Below are positions 24,901-33,363 of a stretch of DNA of 40,324 nucleotides, piece by piece. Source of the stretch: Desulfuromonas sp964536375 (GTDB taxonomy: Bacteria > Desulfobacterota > Desulfuromonadia > Desulfuromonadales > Desulfuromonadaceae); assembly GCA_964536375.1 (NCBI GenBank), contig CAZHXF010000026.1, positions 1-40,324 on the forward strand, given 5' to 3'. Under the pieces are notes generated by a model that was not told the origin of the DNA, did not search any database, and saw only the letters and a program-made list of their open reading frames with translations. Both the position numbers and the translations under genes were made by a program. The first letter of the stretch is position 1, and each line of letters opens with the position of its first letter.

Positions 24901-24936
24901 GCCCCTGCTATTACTATGGTAGCAGGGGCTTTTTTG
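24901..24936 (+). terminator. Rho-independent terminator after rpsA
   Basis: A perfect 10-bp stem GCCCCTGCTA / TAGCAGGGGC with a 10-base loop is followed by TTTTTT at 24931-24936. It ends only 11 bases before the sppA ATG. Confidence 0.93.
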
Positions 24937-24947
24937 TCAGGTTTAAA

Positions 24948-25832
24948 ATGAAAAAACGACCGTTCATATTTGCAACCATTATTTTGGTTACAATATTTGT
25001 TGTTTTTGGTGGTGCTACCTTGCTATTGAATAATCATGGACCAAAATCTTTTGCTCTTGGGTCTAAAATTGGTGTTATCGATATCAAGGGTACTATCAAG
25101 GATTCTCGCGCTGTCATTGAAGATCTTCGGGATTTTAGTGATAATGCAGCCATAAAAGCTATTGTGTTGCGGGTTGATTCACCAGGTGGTGGCGTTGGGC
25201 CCTCACAAGAGATTCATGATGAAGTAAAAAGAATCGTCGAAATTAAGCCAGTTATTGTTTCTATGGGTTCAGTTGCTGCTTCTGGTGGTTACTATGTAGC
25301 CGCTCCCGCCACCGTGATTTACGCTAACCCCGGAACTATAACCGGTAGCATTGGTGTTATTATGGAGTTTACCAATGTTTTGCAACTTATGGATAAGGTT
25401 GGTTTAAAATCAAGCGTAGTTAAAAGTGGTATCCATAAAGACATCGGTTCGCCTATGCGGGAAATGACTGCGGGAGAAAAGATATTACTTCAGTCCTTAA
25501 TTGACGATGTTTATGCTCAGTTTGTTGAGGCCGTAAGTAATGGTCGTAATATTCCGGAAGATAAAGTGCGGGAATTGGCCGATGGCAGGATCTTCACTGG
25601 GCGTCAGGGACTAAAGTTAGGTTTGGTTGATAAGTTAGGTGGATTACAGCCAGCAATAACTGCAGCAGCTAAAATGGTTGGCATAAAAGGGAAACCTAAT
25701 GTTATTTATCCAGCCAAACCAAAGATAAATTTTGTAGATTATTTTGTTGGCCAAACGGTAACTCACATTAATGATTATATGGTCCAACAGCAAAGCTCAG
25801 GATTAAAATTAATGTGGTCTCCAGCTAACTAA
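24948..25832 (+). CDS. sppA: Signal peptide peptidase SppA (short type)
   Basis: 294 residues from ATG 24948; earlier in-frame codons lie in the terminator. The N-terminal membrane anchor is residues ~5-27 (FIFATIILVTIFVVFGGATLLL). The single protease domain has VDSPGGGVGPSQEI, the nucleophile Ser112 in GSVAASGGYY and the general base Lys164 in KSGIHKDIGSP. These two are 52 residues apart, as in Bacillus SppA (Ser147/Lys199). It therefore is the short homo-oligomeric form. It degrades cleaved signal peptides at the inner membrane. The terminator just before it means it needs read-through or a promoter near the 3' end of rpsA. Confidence 0.94.
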   Translation: MKKRPFIFATIILVTIFVVFGGATLLLNNHGPKSFALGSKIGVIDIKGTIKDSRAVIEDLRDFSDNAAIKAIVLRVDSPGGGVGPSQEIHDEVKRIVEIKPVIVSMGSVAASGGYYVAAPATVIYANPGTITGSIGVIMEFTNVLQLMDKVGLKSSVVKSGIHKDIGSPMREMTAGEKILLQSLIDDVYAQFVEAVSNGRNIPEDKVRELADGRIFTGRQGLKLGLVDKLGGLQPAITAAAKMVGIKGKPNVIYPAKPKINFVDYFVGQTVTHINDYMVQQQSSGLKLMWSPAN

Positions 25833-25843
25833 CGAGGTAGAAA

Positions 25844-26125
25844 ATGACAAAGAGTGAGTTAATTGAAAAACTGATGGACAATGGTAGCGAATTAAATAAA
25901 AAAGAGTCAGAATTAATTGTAAATACAATTTTTAATAGTATTACTGATTCGTTAGCTTATGGTGACCGGGTAGAAATTCGCGGTTTTGGTTCTTTCTCTA
26001 TTCGTGAGCGCGATGCGCGTCAGGCTCGTAATCCGAAAAGTGGTCGCTTAATTAGTATTCCAGCAAAAAAGACTCCATTTTTCAAAACTGGGAAAGAGCT
26101 GCGTGAGCGCGTAGACTTCTGCTAA
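25844..26125 (+). CDS. ihfB: Integration host factor beta-like DNA-bending protein
   Basis: 93-residue HU/IHF-family protein. The dimerisation helices (MTKSELIEKL, SELIVNTIFNSITDSL) are followed by RVEIRGFGSFSIRERDARQARNPKSG, the beta-arm with its Asn-Pro tip, and PAKKTPFFKTGKELRERV. The FSIRERDARQARNPKSG signature and C-terminus favour IHF-beta over HU. It bends DNA at specific sites. A GAGGT ribosome site sits in the 11-bp gap after sppA. The position after rpsA/sppA agrees with the ihfB location in many Proteobacteria. Confidence 0.9.
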   Translation: MTKSELIEKLMDNGSELNKKESELIVNTIFNSITDSLAYGDRVEIRGFGSFSIRERDARQARNPKSGRLISIPAKKTPFFKTGKELRERVDFC

Positions 26126-26134
26126 GGATCTAAA

Positions 26135-26524
26135 ATGAATATCGCATCAGATACCCACCGGAAGATTTCGCCTAAATTAGTTGGGAAAATAGTTCAATTA
26201 AAGCAGGGTGAAGCAATTGTCAATTTGGAGACTGTGCCGGAAATGGTTGCCGATGAATACGGGTTGGTACATGGCGGTTTCATCTTCGGTTTGGCCGATT
26301 ATGCAGCAATGTTGGCAGTAAATAAGCCAACGGTAGTGCTTGGTGCCGCTGATAGCAAATTTCTGGCTCCGGTAAAAGTTGGTGATGTAGCTCAGGCGAC
26401 AGCTATCATAGTTGAAGAAATTGGTAAAAAAATTAAAGTAGAATGTATGGTTCAGGTTGGTGAAAAAGTGGTCTTTAAGGGTGATTTTACCTGCTTTGTT
26501 GTTGATAAACATGTGTTGAGCTAA
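26135..26524 (+). CDS. Hotdog-fold thioesterase (PaaI-like)
   Basis: 129 residues, AAGGA site before the ATG. The hotdog-fold signature is YGLVHGGFIFGLADYAAMLAVN near residues 42-63; HGG plus the acidic Asp in LADYAAM is the usual active-site region. KFLAPVKVGDVAQATAI then continues the beta-sheet. These enzymes hydrolyse acyl-CoA thioesters; the substrate cannot be told. It ends the sppA-ihfB group, with a strong terminator 25 bases after the stop. Confidence 0.85.
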   Translation: MNIASDTHRKISPKLVGKIVQLKQGEAIVNLETVPEMVADEYGLVHGGFIFGLADYAAMLAVNKPTVVLGAADSKFLAPVKVGDVAQATAIIVEEIGKKIKVECMVQVGEKVVFKGDFTCFVVDKHVLS

Positions 26525-26549
26525 TCAGGTCCCTTTTTATGTAGTTCTC

Positions 26550-26583
26550 AAAAGGTCTCATTATTATAAATGAGACCTTTTGT
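26550..26583 (+). terminator. Rho-independent terminator after the thioesterase gene
   Basis: A perfect 13-bp stem AAAAGGTCTCATT / AATGAGACCTTTT with a 6-base loop; the closing Ts and the opening As make it potentially active in both directions. Confidence 0.88.
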
Positions 26584-26607
26584 CGTATGGCGCGGGGTTG
26601 CTTTTCA

Positions 26608-27558
26608 ATGGATGGTAATAATATACAAAGACGAACGATACGGTTGCAGTTACCCAGTGCTGGTGTTCGTCTAGATCAAGCTATCTGTGAAAATTGTGTC
26701 GATTTATCCTGTGCTATGCTGTCTAAACTGATTGATGTGGGCGGTGTGCATGTAAATGGTAGGAGGGTGCGTCAGGGTGGGGTAAAAGCCAGTGCTGGTG
26801 CTAAAGTGGAAATTTTTATAGACGGTTTGCCGTTCAATTATTATCGCCTGACTGATAACGATATTATTTATCAGGATAAATATATTATTGTAATCAATAA
26901 GCCCACTTTAGTTGAATCTCAACCAACGCCAGCACGCTACAAAGGGACACTTTACGAGGCTCTATTGCTCTGGCTGCAAGATCCATATAGACTGCAACTG
27001 AAGCCCTCTTTAGGTATGGTGCAACGTTTGGATCGCGAAACCTCAGGGGTGATGATATTTTCTATTCATCCACTGGCGCATAAAGGGTTAACCCAAGCGT
27101 TCACCCAGCATCAAGCTAAGAAAAAATACCTCGCGCTGGTGTGCGGAAATATGAACTGCGCAAGCGGGGAGTTTGTTTCTGAATTAGCAAAAAATCGAGC
27201 TTCTAATAAAATGAAATCTGTTGCCAAGGGTGGTAAACTGGCAGTAACAAATTACACAACTATCTGCCAATTCGATTGCTGCTCTCTGGTTGAGGTGGAT
27301 ATTCCTACTGGTCGTAGGCATCAAATCAGAGTGCATTTTTCCGAAGCAGGACATCCGTTGGTTGGTGATGTGCGTTATGGCTACCAAACTGGAGTTCTTG
27401 ATATTGATGTACCGCGTACCATGCTGCATTCGTGGCAATTAAATTGTCTGCACCCTGTTAGCGGTGCAATGTTGAGCTTTAAAGCCCCACTGCCCGAGGA
27501 GCTCCAGCGTATTCTTACCCATTTAGGTTGTAGCAATGTTGACTTATCCGCAAATTGA
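26608..27558 (+). CDS. RluA/RluD-family pseudouridine synthase
   Basis: 316 residues from ATG 26608 (GCGGGG upstream; an in-frame ATG at 26587 overlaps the terminator end). An S4-like N-terminal domain (residues ~20-70, VRLDQAICENC, LIDVGGVHVNGRRV) precedes the catalytic domain. The catalytic Asp142 lies in VQRLDRETSGVMIF. IVINKPTLVESQP and the GRRHQIRVHFSEAGHPLVGD motif complete it. The family isomerises uridines in 23S rRNA or tRNA; the exact target is not readable. The gene overlaps lgt by 23 bases. Confidence 0.9.
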   Translation: MDGNNIQRRTIRLQLPSAGVRLDQAICENCVDLSCAMLSKLIDVGGVHVNGRRVRQGGVKASAGAKVEIFIDGLPFNYYRLTDNDIIYQDKYIIVINKPTLVESQPTPARYKGTLYEALLLWLQDPYRLQLKPSLGMVQRLDRETSGVMIFSIHPLAHKGLTQAFTQHQAKKKYLALVCGNMNCASGEFVSELAKNRASNKMKSVAKGGKLAVTNYTTICQFDCCSLVEVDIPTGRRHQIRVHFSEAGHPLVGDVRYGYQTGVLDIDVPRTMLHSWQLNCLHPVSGAMLSFKAPLPEELQRILTHLGCSNVDLSAN

Positions 27559-28318
27559 TTCGGTTGCCTTCCAAGTTGGACCATTGGCTGTGCGCTGGTA
27601 CGGCTTGATGTATATGGCTGGTTTTATCTGTGCCTATGGCATGATTCTTAAGTTGGTAAAAAAAAGCAAGTTGGATGTTAGTCACGAGACTATTGCGGAC
27701 TTGCTCTTTGCTTGTGTGCTGGGAGTGGTGCTTGGTGGTCGCTTAGGCTATGTGCTATTTTACAACGGAGCTTTTTACTGGCACAATCCGCAGGAAGCTC
27801 TTTATCTGTGGCAGGGAGGTATGAGCTTTCACGGCGGATTATCTGGGGTGATAGTTGCCGCAGTGTGGTTTATAAGGAAGCACAGATTACCTATGGGGCA
27901 ACTGGCTGATATTTTAGTAATATCCTCGTGCTATGGTTTGTTTTTCGGACGTATTGGTAATTTCATCAACGGTGAACTGTGGGGACGGATAACAACCGTT
28001 CCCTGGGCGATGATTTTCCCGGGCGGTGGTTCCTTCCCGCGCCATCCAAGTCAACTTTATGAAGCTGCCTTGGAAGGTCCAATAATGTTGTTGCTGTTGT
28101 GGCTTATTTATCGCCGTCAATTAAAACCATGGTCAGTTTTTTGCGCATTTATCACACTGTATGCCCTGTTTCGCTTCGCGATTGAGTTTGTCCGTCAGCC
28201 TGATGTGCAGTTAGGGGTATTATCCAGTGGTTTGACTATGGGGCAGATGCTGTCAATGCCCATGATTGTTGGCGGGGTCACGGGACTTATTTTTCTTAAT
28301 TGGAATAAAAATTCATGA
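27536..28318 (+). CDS. lgt: Prolipoprotein diacylglyceryl transferase
   Basis: 260-residue polytopic inner-membrane enzyme that attaches diacylglycerol to the lipobox cysteine of prolipoproteins. VRWYGLMYMAGF is the usual opening. The essential His99 in MSFHGGLSG, the signature GRIGNFINGELWGR (138-151) and HPSQLYEA (170-177) are all present, with several hydrophobic helices to the C-terminus. It starts inside the pseudouridine synthase gene and overlaps the next gene by 4 bases (ATGA), so the three are translationally coupled. Confidence 0.96.
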   Translation: MLTYPQIDSVAFQVGPLAVRWYGLMYMAGFICAYGMILKLVKKSKLDVSHETIADLLFACVLGVVLGGRLGYVLFYNGAFYWHNPQEALYLWQGGMSFHGGLSGVIVAAVWFIRKHRLPMGQLADILVISSCYGLFFGRIGNFINGELWGRITTVPWAMIFPGGGSFPRHPSQLYEAALEGPIMLLLLWLIYRRQLKPWSVFCAFITLYALFRFAIEFVRQPDVQLGVLSSGLTMGQMLSMPMIVGGVTGLIFLNWNKNS

Positions 28319-28938
28319 AAAACATTAAGGCGGTAGTTTTTGACTGTGACGGTGTAATGTTTGACAGTCAGTCAGCAAATTTGGCGTTTTATAATTCTAT
28401 CTTAAGCCACTTTGGGGTGGCACCAGTAACTCAAGATCAGCCGGAAAATGTTGCTTTGTGTCACACTGCGGCTAGCCCGCAAGTCTTTCGTGGTTTGCTG
28501 GGTCCAGAATTGGGGGCTGCAGCTATGGATTATTCACGTCAGGTCGATTATTGCGATTTTATTCCACAGTTACAAATTGAAGCAGGATTAGTTGAACTGT
28601 TGGACGTGCTGGCACAAAGATTCAGCCTTGCTGTGGCAACTAACCGTGGCAACAGCATGGGGGATATTTTAGATTATTTTTCCTTAGGTGGGGTTTTCGC
28701 TACGGTGCTTACTTATGTAGATGTAGAAAAACCGAAACCAGCGCCTGATATGTTGCTGACTGTTGCCCAGCGTTTGCACCTTCTCCCGCACCAGTTGGTT
28801 TTTGTAGGTGACTCAGAACTAGATAGACAGGCGGCACAAGATGCCGGATGTTGCTTCGTGTCATATAAATGGGATGGTGGTTTGCGTATTGATCACCATG
28901 GTGAGTTGCTTGAGTTGCTGTTGAATGCAGATGATTAG
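28315..28938 (+). CDS. HAD-superfamily phosphatase (phosphoglycolate-phosphatase-like)
   Basis: 207 residues. HAD motif I is VVFDCDGVMFDS with nucleophile Asp10 and Asp12. Motif II is ATNRG, motif III is EKPKPAPDML, and motif IV is VFVGDSELDRQAA. A helical cap lies between motifs I and II, as in the phosphoglycolate phosphatase (Gph) and beta-phosphoglucomutase-like group. The substrate is not defined. It overlaps lgt by 4 bases. Its stop codon also overlaps the stop of the oppositely oriented anti-sigma kinase gene by 4 bases (28935-28938), leaving no space for a terminator. Confidence 0.87.
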   Translation: MKNIKAVVFDCDGVMFDSQSANLAFYNSILSHFGVAPVTQDQPENVALCHTAASPQVFRGLLGPELGAAAMDYSRQVDYCDFIPQLQIEAGLVELLDVLAQRFSLAVATNRGNSMGDILDYFSLGGVFATVLTYVDVEKPKPAPDMLLTVAQRLHLLPHQLVFVGDSELDRQAAQDAGCCFVSYKWDGGLRIDHHGELLELLLNADD

Positions 28939-29357
28939 TTAAACGTTTTATTCATTTCCAGAACATTGCCGTTTTCGCAATGCTTGTAAGTTACGCTGTC
29001 CATAAGGGTATGGATAATAAATATCCCACGACCATGATCCTCGGTTGGGTCAGGTAATAGCTTCTGGGCGTCGCTGATATCAAACCCTTGTCCCTGATCA
29101 AACACTTTTATACACAGGTTTTTATCTGACACGTTAATCGTGATATGGACATCTTTGTTTGGATCATTGTTGTTGGCATGTCTAATAGCGTTGGCCATCG
29201 CTTCGGTAAGCACCAGATTGATGTGATATGCCAGCTCTTCACGGTTATTTTTGAAGTTTTTCAAGGTATAAGCAATGTCTTCACCTATCTTTCCTATTAA
29301 ACCAAGGTATTGCGTTTGGTTAGGTACCTTGATGTCCATTTCAAGTTGGTTTTTCAT
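28935..29357 (-). CDS. RsbW-like anti-sigma factor serine kinase (HATPase)
   Basis: 140 residues; ATG at 29357 with a near-perfect AGGAGGT 6 bases upstream (an earlier TTG at 29360 is less likely). This is a GHKL ATPase of the SpoIIAB/RsbW type. The N-box is LVLTEAMANAIRHAN with Glu52 and Asn56, the G1 box DQGQGFD at 87-93 and the G2 box EDHGRGIFII at 107-115. Such kinases bind a partner (classically a sigma factor) and phosphorylate the STAS antagonist encoded just upstream (29485-29820). No sigma factor gene is adjacent, so the partner is unknown. It is the last gene of the minus-strand partner-switching operon. Confidence 0.9.
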   Translation of the reverse strand: MKNQLEMDIKVPNQTQYLGLIGKIGEDIAYTLKNFKNNREELAYHINLVLTEAMANAIRHANNNDPNKDVHITINVSDKNLCIKVFDQGQGFDISDAQKLLPDPTEDHGRGIFIIHTLMDSVTYKHCENGNVLEMNKTFN

Positions 29358-29367
29358 CAATCAACCT

Positions 29368-29378
29368 CCTGTAACAGG
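29368..29378. promoter_or_regulatory. Short dyad touching the anti-sigma kinase ribosome site
   Basis: CCTGTAACAGG is an 11-base dyad that shares its first bases with the AGGAGGT ribosome site on the minus strand. A one-base centre cannot form a hairpin, so if it matters it would be a protein site. It may be chance. Confidence 0.2.
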
Positions 29379-29404
29379 ATGCGCATATAGTGCCAGCATG
29401 AGCA

Positions 29405-29445
29405 GCTAGGTTAATCTGGTTTACATTTTCTGCGATTAACCTAGC
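29405..29445 (-). promoter_or_regulatory. Inverted repeat between the STAS and kinase genes
   Basis: The arms GCTAGGTTAAT (29405-29415) and ATTAACCTAGC (29435-29445) match over 11 bp around a 19-base loop, within the 127-bp intercistronic gap. No U-run follows, so it is not a standard terminator. It could be an mRNA processing or stability hairpin that sets the antagonist-to-kinase ratio, or an operator. Confidence 0.5.
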
Positions 29446-29484
29446 AGTTCAAAATTGCGCTTTTAAACGATTGGTGTATCTGTG

Positions 29485-29820
29485 CTAAAAACTGGTTAGA
29501 GCTTCATCAACACTGGGGAAAATTTCAAATACACGATGTAGCCTTGTCAATTCAAACATTGATTTTACCTGCGTTTGTAAACCGCACAACTTTAAGCTTC
29601 CTTCGCGTGAGCTAGCGTTTTTAAATCCAGAGACTAAAGCCCCTAAACCAGATGAATCTATAAACCGTACTGATGATAAATCAATAATAATTTTACTTTT
29701 ACCCTCTTCAAACAGGTTGAGCAGTTGCGTCTTTAGCTCATTGCTATTGTGCGCGTCTAATCTTTCTTCCTGCAATGATAGGCTTACAATTGCGCCGTGT
29801 TCTTCTATGGATACGATCAT
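29485..29820 (-). CDS. STAS-domain anti-anti-sigma factor (RsbV/SpoIIAA-like)
   Basis: 111 residues, ATG at 29820 with GAGGAG upstream. It is a single STAS domain. The phosphorylatable serine motif is RFIDSSGLGALV (Ser56/Ser57), preceded by IIIDLSS. In partner switching the unphosphorylated protein sequesters the RsbW-like kinase; the PP2C phosphatase encoded just upstream (29878-33087) would dephosphorylate it. The C-terminal RVFEIFPSVDEALTSF is the common ending of this group. It lies 57 bases after the phosphatase gene. Confidence 0.92.
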   Translation of the reverse strand: MIVSIEEHGAIVSLSLQEERLDAHNSNELKTQLLNLFEEGKSKIIIDLSSVRFIDSSGLGALVSGFKNASSREGSLKLCGLQTQVKSMFELTRLHRVFEIFPSVDEALTSF

Positions 29821-29877
29821 TTATACATCTCCTCAAGTGTTTTTATTAAACGACAAAGCTGCGCTCAATCGACAAAA

Positions 29878-32800
29878 TTATTTATTAACTTTCACTACTA
29901 CCATAGTTACATCATCATTAAAATGACGCCGCCCTTGGAACATGCGGGCACCAATAAGAGTGCTATCTATAATGTCTTGTGCCTCATTGGTTATGTTTTC
30001 GATGATAGCACTTTTTAACTGTTCTATGCCAAACAACTCTTCACGATTGTTCTCCGCTTCAACAATGCCATCGGTATATAGGATTAGTATGTCACCATTG
30101 TTTAACTGGCTGTGACGTTCTTCAAATATGACCTCTTTTTCAATGCCTAAAATAAGACCCTCAGCATCCAACTCTTCAAAAGAATTGGTAGCCTGGCGAT
30201 AAATAAGTGGATAGTTATGCCCAGCATTGCCATAAGTGAGCACCCGCTTGTCACTATTGTATTTAAGATAAAAGAGGGTGATAAAAAGCTCAGCTTTGTT
30301 GAGGTCATCATATAAAAACCTGTTTAAGGCATCTATAATAACAGTGGGTGACACCAGAAGACGGGCGCGTGCTTGGATGAAGGTACGTGCTTCAGCCATA
30401 AGTAGTGCAGCTCCGATGTTGTGACCAGAAACATCAGCTATAACAATATCCAGATCCGGTGGCTGAACAATAAAATCGAAATAATCTCCACCTACCTGTT
30501 TAGCTGGTATACATATTCCGGCTATGTCTAACCCTTCTATTTGCGGCATCGTGTCAGGGAGCAAGCCTAGTTGTATAGATTCGGCGATGCGCAGTTCTCG
30601 TTCTTGTTCACTGGCTGCAATTAATTTGTTGGTTTGGCTGGCATTGCGCCATGCAATACCAATTTGTGCCGCTAAGTTTTTGTATAACTCAATGAATTCA
30701 TCGGTGTAAATGCCCTTAGTATAATGTGAGTAAGAAGATAATACACCTATGGGCTGACCTTCCAGGGTAATCGGAGCGTGGGCAAATGATTTGATCCCTT
30801 CGCGGTTAATGATAGCCATAGATGCAGGTTTGTCGGTGCAGTCGGAGTCGTTGGCTAATATTACTTTGTTGCTAATATATGCTTTGCCTATGCAGGTGTC
30901 CTCGTTGATTTCTCGATCAGCACGCGCAAGAAAATCGGTATCTAACCCGTGAAAGTTTCTAACCGTGAGCCTATCCTGATGTTCATCATAAAAGCGTATT
31001 ACGCATAGGTCGAAACGGAATTGGCGATAGAGTAATTTAAGAATATTGTCAAAAATTGCATTCAGGTCAGCGCCACTAGAGACAGTATTTGCCGCTTCGT
31101 ATAGCACTGTTAATTGTTCACGGCTGGCATCACGACTTAAACTTACAGTGCCGAAGATGTCAAATATGTCTTCCATTTTGCTGCCACGCGCGGATAAGTA
31201 ATTTTCAATGATTATGCGTGCTGATGCTGCGCCGACAGAAGCAGCTAAAGTTTTTTCAGTAAAGCGTTTCAGATTAGGTATTTCGTATTCTGATAAGCTC
31301 CCTTTCTCGTCTATTTCTCTATCTCCAAGATATTGAGCTATCGCAGTGTTGGCTTGTTTTTCTCCGATGAACTTAGTCATAAGGTCAACGAATTCAAGTA
31401 TCGTAGGTGCCTTACTCAAGCGTGTACGTTTTTGCTCTGTTTTCTTCCATGTCGACACCTCTACAAAGCGCAAAGCTTGAGCTTCTTCCTCAGCAGATTG
31501 TTTGGTGATTATGGAAATTGTCAGGAAGGAGCCAAGGTTAAAGAACATGGTCCAAAATAGCGAGTGCGACCATATGTCTAGGTTGTCCAGATAGAATAAT
31601 GCAGTTGGTTTTAACCAAGTGATCGCAAACAGACCTTCACTTAGCAGGTTTGCCGGCAGCCATCCAGCTTGAACAAATGTAGGCACCAGGAGCGTGTAAA
31701 ACCATAGGATAAATCCCATAATCAGACCAACCGCAGCGCCGAGATGAGTAGCTCTCTTCCAATATAACCCCCCTAATAATGATGGGGCAAATTGTGTGGC
31801 AGCCATAAAAGAAATTAAGCCGATGTTTATTAGTGCCTCCGATTCTCCAAGCGCTCGATAGTAAAAATAACCCAAGGCTATTACACCAATAATAGCTAAT
31901 CGCTTGATATTTAGTAGTAAACCGGAGATGTCGGCCATTTTTAAATTAAAACGCAAAATTATCGGTATAACCAGATTGTTTAAAATCATGGTAGCTGATG
32001 CTATAGATTCAAGCATAACCATGCCAGCTGCGGCAGAAAAACCACCAATAAATACTAGTACCGCCAAGGCTTCCTGATGAGCGTTCAACGGTAAACTGAG
32101 TACGTAATAATCGGCAAGGCTGGTATCACCATTAAAGGTGAGAATTCCGCCTAAGGCTATGGGTAGCACAAAAAGATTTAACAGGAAGAGATAAGCGGGA
32201 AATGCCCACATTGCAGTGCGCACATGGTTATGGTTAGTATTTTCAATAACCATAACGTGAAATTGGCGCGGTAGAAACATTATCGCCATCATCGACATGA
32301 AGGTCATGCTAAACCAGCGCATACCACTGTTGTGGTCAGAGGTTATGAGCAATAAATCTTTTTTTTCGGGGTAATTTGTCATTACTTTGGTGAAAATATC
32401 GCCGAAACCATCAAATAAACCGTAGGTTACAAAAATACCTACAGCCATAAAAGCAATAAGTTTAATTATTGATTCTAAAGCGATGACCGCCATTAGACCT
32501 TCGTGATGTTCGGTACTGTCCAGACGCATAGCGGCAAATAGAATACAGAACAAAGCCAGAAATAAAGCAAATATAAGAGCAGTGTCTACACATATAGGTA
32601 GTTGGGGGATGAGGCAATGTACAGCTGAATTATCAGATCCAGACCACCCACTTATAAGGTTGAATGTGTCGGAGAAAGCTTTTAGCTGCAGGGCGATATA
32701 AGGGACAATGCCACAAACTGCAAAAATTGTAACAATCATACCAAGATAGGTGGATTTTCCATAACGGCTGGAGATAAAATCGGCAATGCTGACGATGTTT

Positions 32801-33087
32801 TGTTTTTTGCTGATAAGGATTATTTTACGCAGTAAAAACCACCAAGTGAAACAGATCAGGGTAGGACCAAGATATATTGTTAAAAAATCAAGTCCTGTGG
32901 TTGCTGCTCGACCAACACTACCGTAATAGGTCCAAGACGTACAGTATATGGCCAAGGTAAGGGAATAAATGTGCGGGTTGGATACAATGCTTTTACCGCG
33001 TTTGCGTCTGTGCGCAGCGGCAAACGCCACAACAAACAGCACCAATATGTATAATAATGTTGTTATACTCATGTGCTGGAATGTCAT
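29878..33087 (-). CDS. SLC5-type membrane sensor fused to GAF and PP2C (SpoIIE) phosphatase
   Basis: 1069 residues; ATG at 33087, directly coupled (TGATG) to the 78-residue gene upstream, with GGAG before it. Residues ~5-525 are a sodium/solute symporter (SLC5) domain of about a dozen helices, with YCTSWTYYGSVGRAATTG and QNIVSIADFISSRYGK as in CbrA-type sensors. Residues ~540-650 are a cytoplasmic linker, ~660-820 a GAF domain (LTVLYEAANTVSSGADLNAI), and ~835-1069 a SpoIIE/RsbU PP2C phosphatase. Its metal-site acids are visible in GGDYFDF (~866), IADVSGHN, LYTDGIVEA and DDVTMVVV. It probably senses or transports a solute and activates the STAS antagonist by dephosphorylation. The ligand is unknown. 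Confidence 0.9.
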   Translation of the reverse strand: MTFQHMSITTLLYILVLFVVAFAAAHRRKRGKSIVSNPHIYSLTLAIYCTSWTYYGSVGRAATTGLDFLTIYLGPTLICFTWWFLLRKIILISKKQNIVSIADFISSRYGKSTYLGMIVTIFAVCGIVPYIALQLKAFSDTFNLISGWSGSDNSAVHCLIPQLPICVDTALIFALFLALFCILFAAMRLDSTEHHEGLMAVIALESIIKLIAFMAVGIFVTYGLFDGFGDIFTKVMTNYPEKKDLLLITSDHNSGMRWFSMTFMSMMAIMFLPRQFHVMVIENTNHNHVRTAMWAFPAYLFLLNLFVLPIALGGILTFNGDTSLADYYVLSLPLNAHQEALAVLVFIGGFSAAAGMVMLESIASATMILNNLVIPIILRFNLKMADISGLLLNIKRLAIIGVIALGYFYYRALGESEALINIGLISFMAATQFAPSLLGGLYWKRATHLGAAVGLIMGFILWFYTLLVPTFVQAGWLPANLLSEGLFAITWLKPTALFYLDNLDIWSHSLFWTMFFNLGSFLTISIITKQSAEEEAQALRFVEVSTWKKTEQKRTRLSKAPTILEFVDLMTKFIGEKQANTAIAQYLGDREIDEKGSLSEYEIPNLKRFTEKTLAASVGAASARIIIENYLSARGSKMEDIFDIFGTVSLSRDASREQLTVLYEAANTVSSGADLNAIFDNILKLLYRQFRFDLCVIRFYDEHQDRLTVRNFHGLDTDFLARADREINEDTCIGKAYISNKVILANDSDCTDKPASMAIINREGIKSFAHAPITLEGQPIGVLSSYSHYTKGIYTDEFIELYKNLAAQIGIAWRNASQTNKLIAASEQERELRIAESIQLGLLPDTMPQIEGLDIAGICIPAKQVGGDYFDFIVQPPDLDIVIADVSGHNIGAALLMAEARTFIQARARLLVSPTVIIDALNRFLYDDLNKAELFITLFYLKYNSDKRVLTYGNAGHNYPLIYRQATNSFEELDAEGLILGIEKEVIFEERHSQLNNGDILILYTDGIVEAENNREELFGIEQLKSAIIENITNEAQDIIDSTLIGARMFQGRRHFNDDVTMVVVKVNK

Positions 33088-33323
33088 CAATCAACTCCAT
33101 TTTTAGAATTTTCGCTATCATCTTTAATAGTACGGGCGAAAACATAGATAACTAAAATTGAAAGAGGCCAACCTATCAAAAAGTACAGCACAAGGACTGG
33201 GATGCCCCAAAAGGTATCTAAGCGATTGACAATTTGTAAGAAAGGAAAATTGAGCATAATTATGCCCAAAAAGAAAAAAATTAGCCAAATCTGTCGTTGT
33301 TGAGTCGTCGATTCTTCGGACAT
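33087..33323 (-). CDS. Small two-helix membrane protein accompanying the SLC5 sensor
   Basis: 78 residues on the minus strand, ATG at 33323. Two hydrophobic segments, residues ~12-32 (IWLIFFFLGIIMLNFPFLQI) and ~42-63 (PVLVLYFLIGWPLSILVIYVF), are joined by the short loop NRLDTFWG. The C-terminus is charged. Small two-helix proteins of this kind (DUF4212/DUF3311-like) are often encoded directly before SSS-family transporters and are regarded as accessory subunits. Here its stop overlaps the sensor-phosphatase start. It is the first gene behind the strong promoter at 33364-33392. The family assignment is tentative. Confidence 0.7.
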   Translation of the reverse strand: MSEESTTQQRQIWLIFFFLGIIMLNFPFLQIVNRLDTFWGIPVLVLYFLIGWPLSILVIYVFARTIKDDSENSKNGVD

Positions 33324-33363
33324 AAAACCCCACTGTGTACAGATGAAATATTGATTAACTCGA

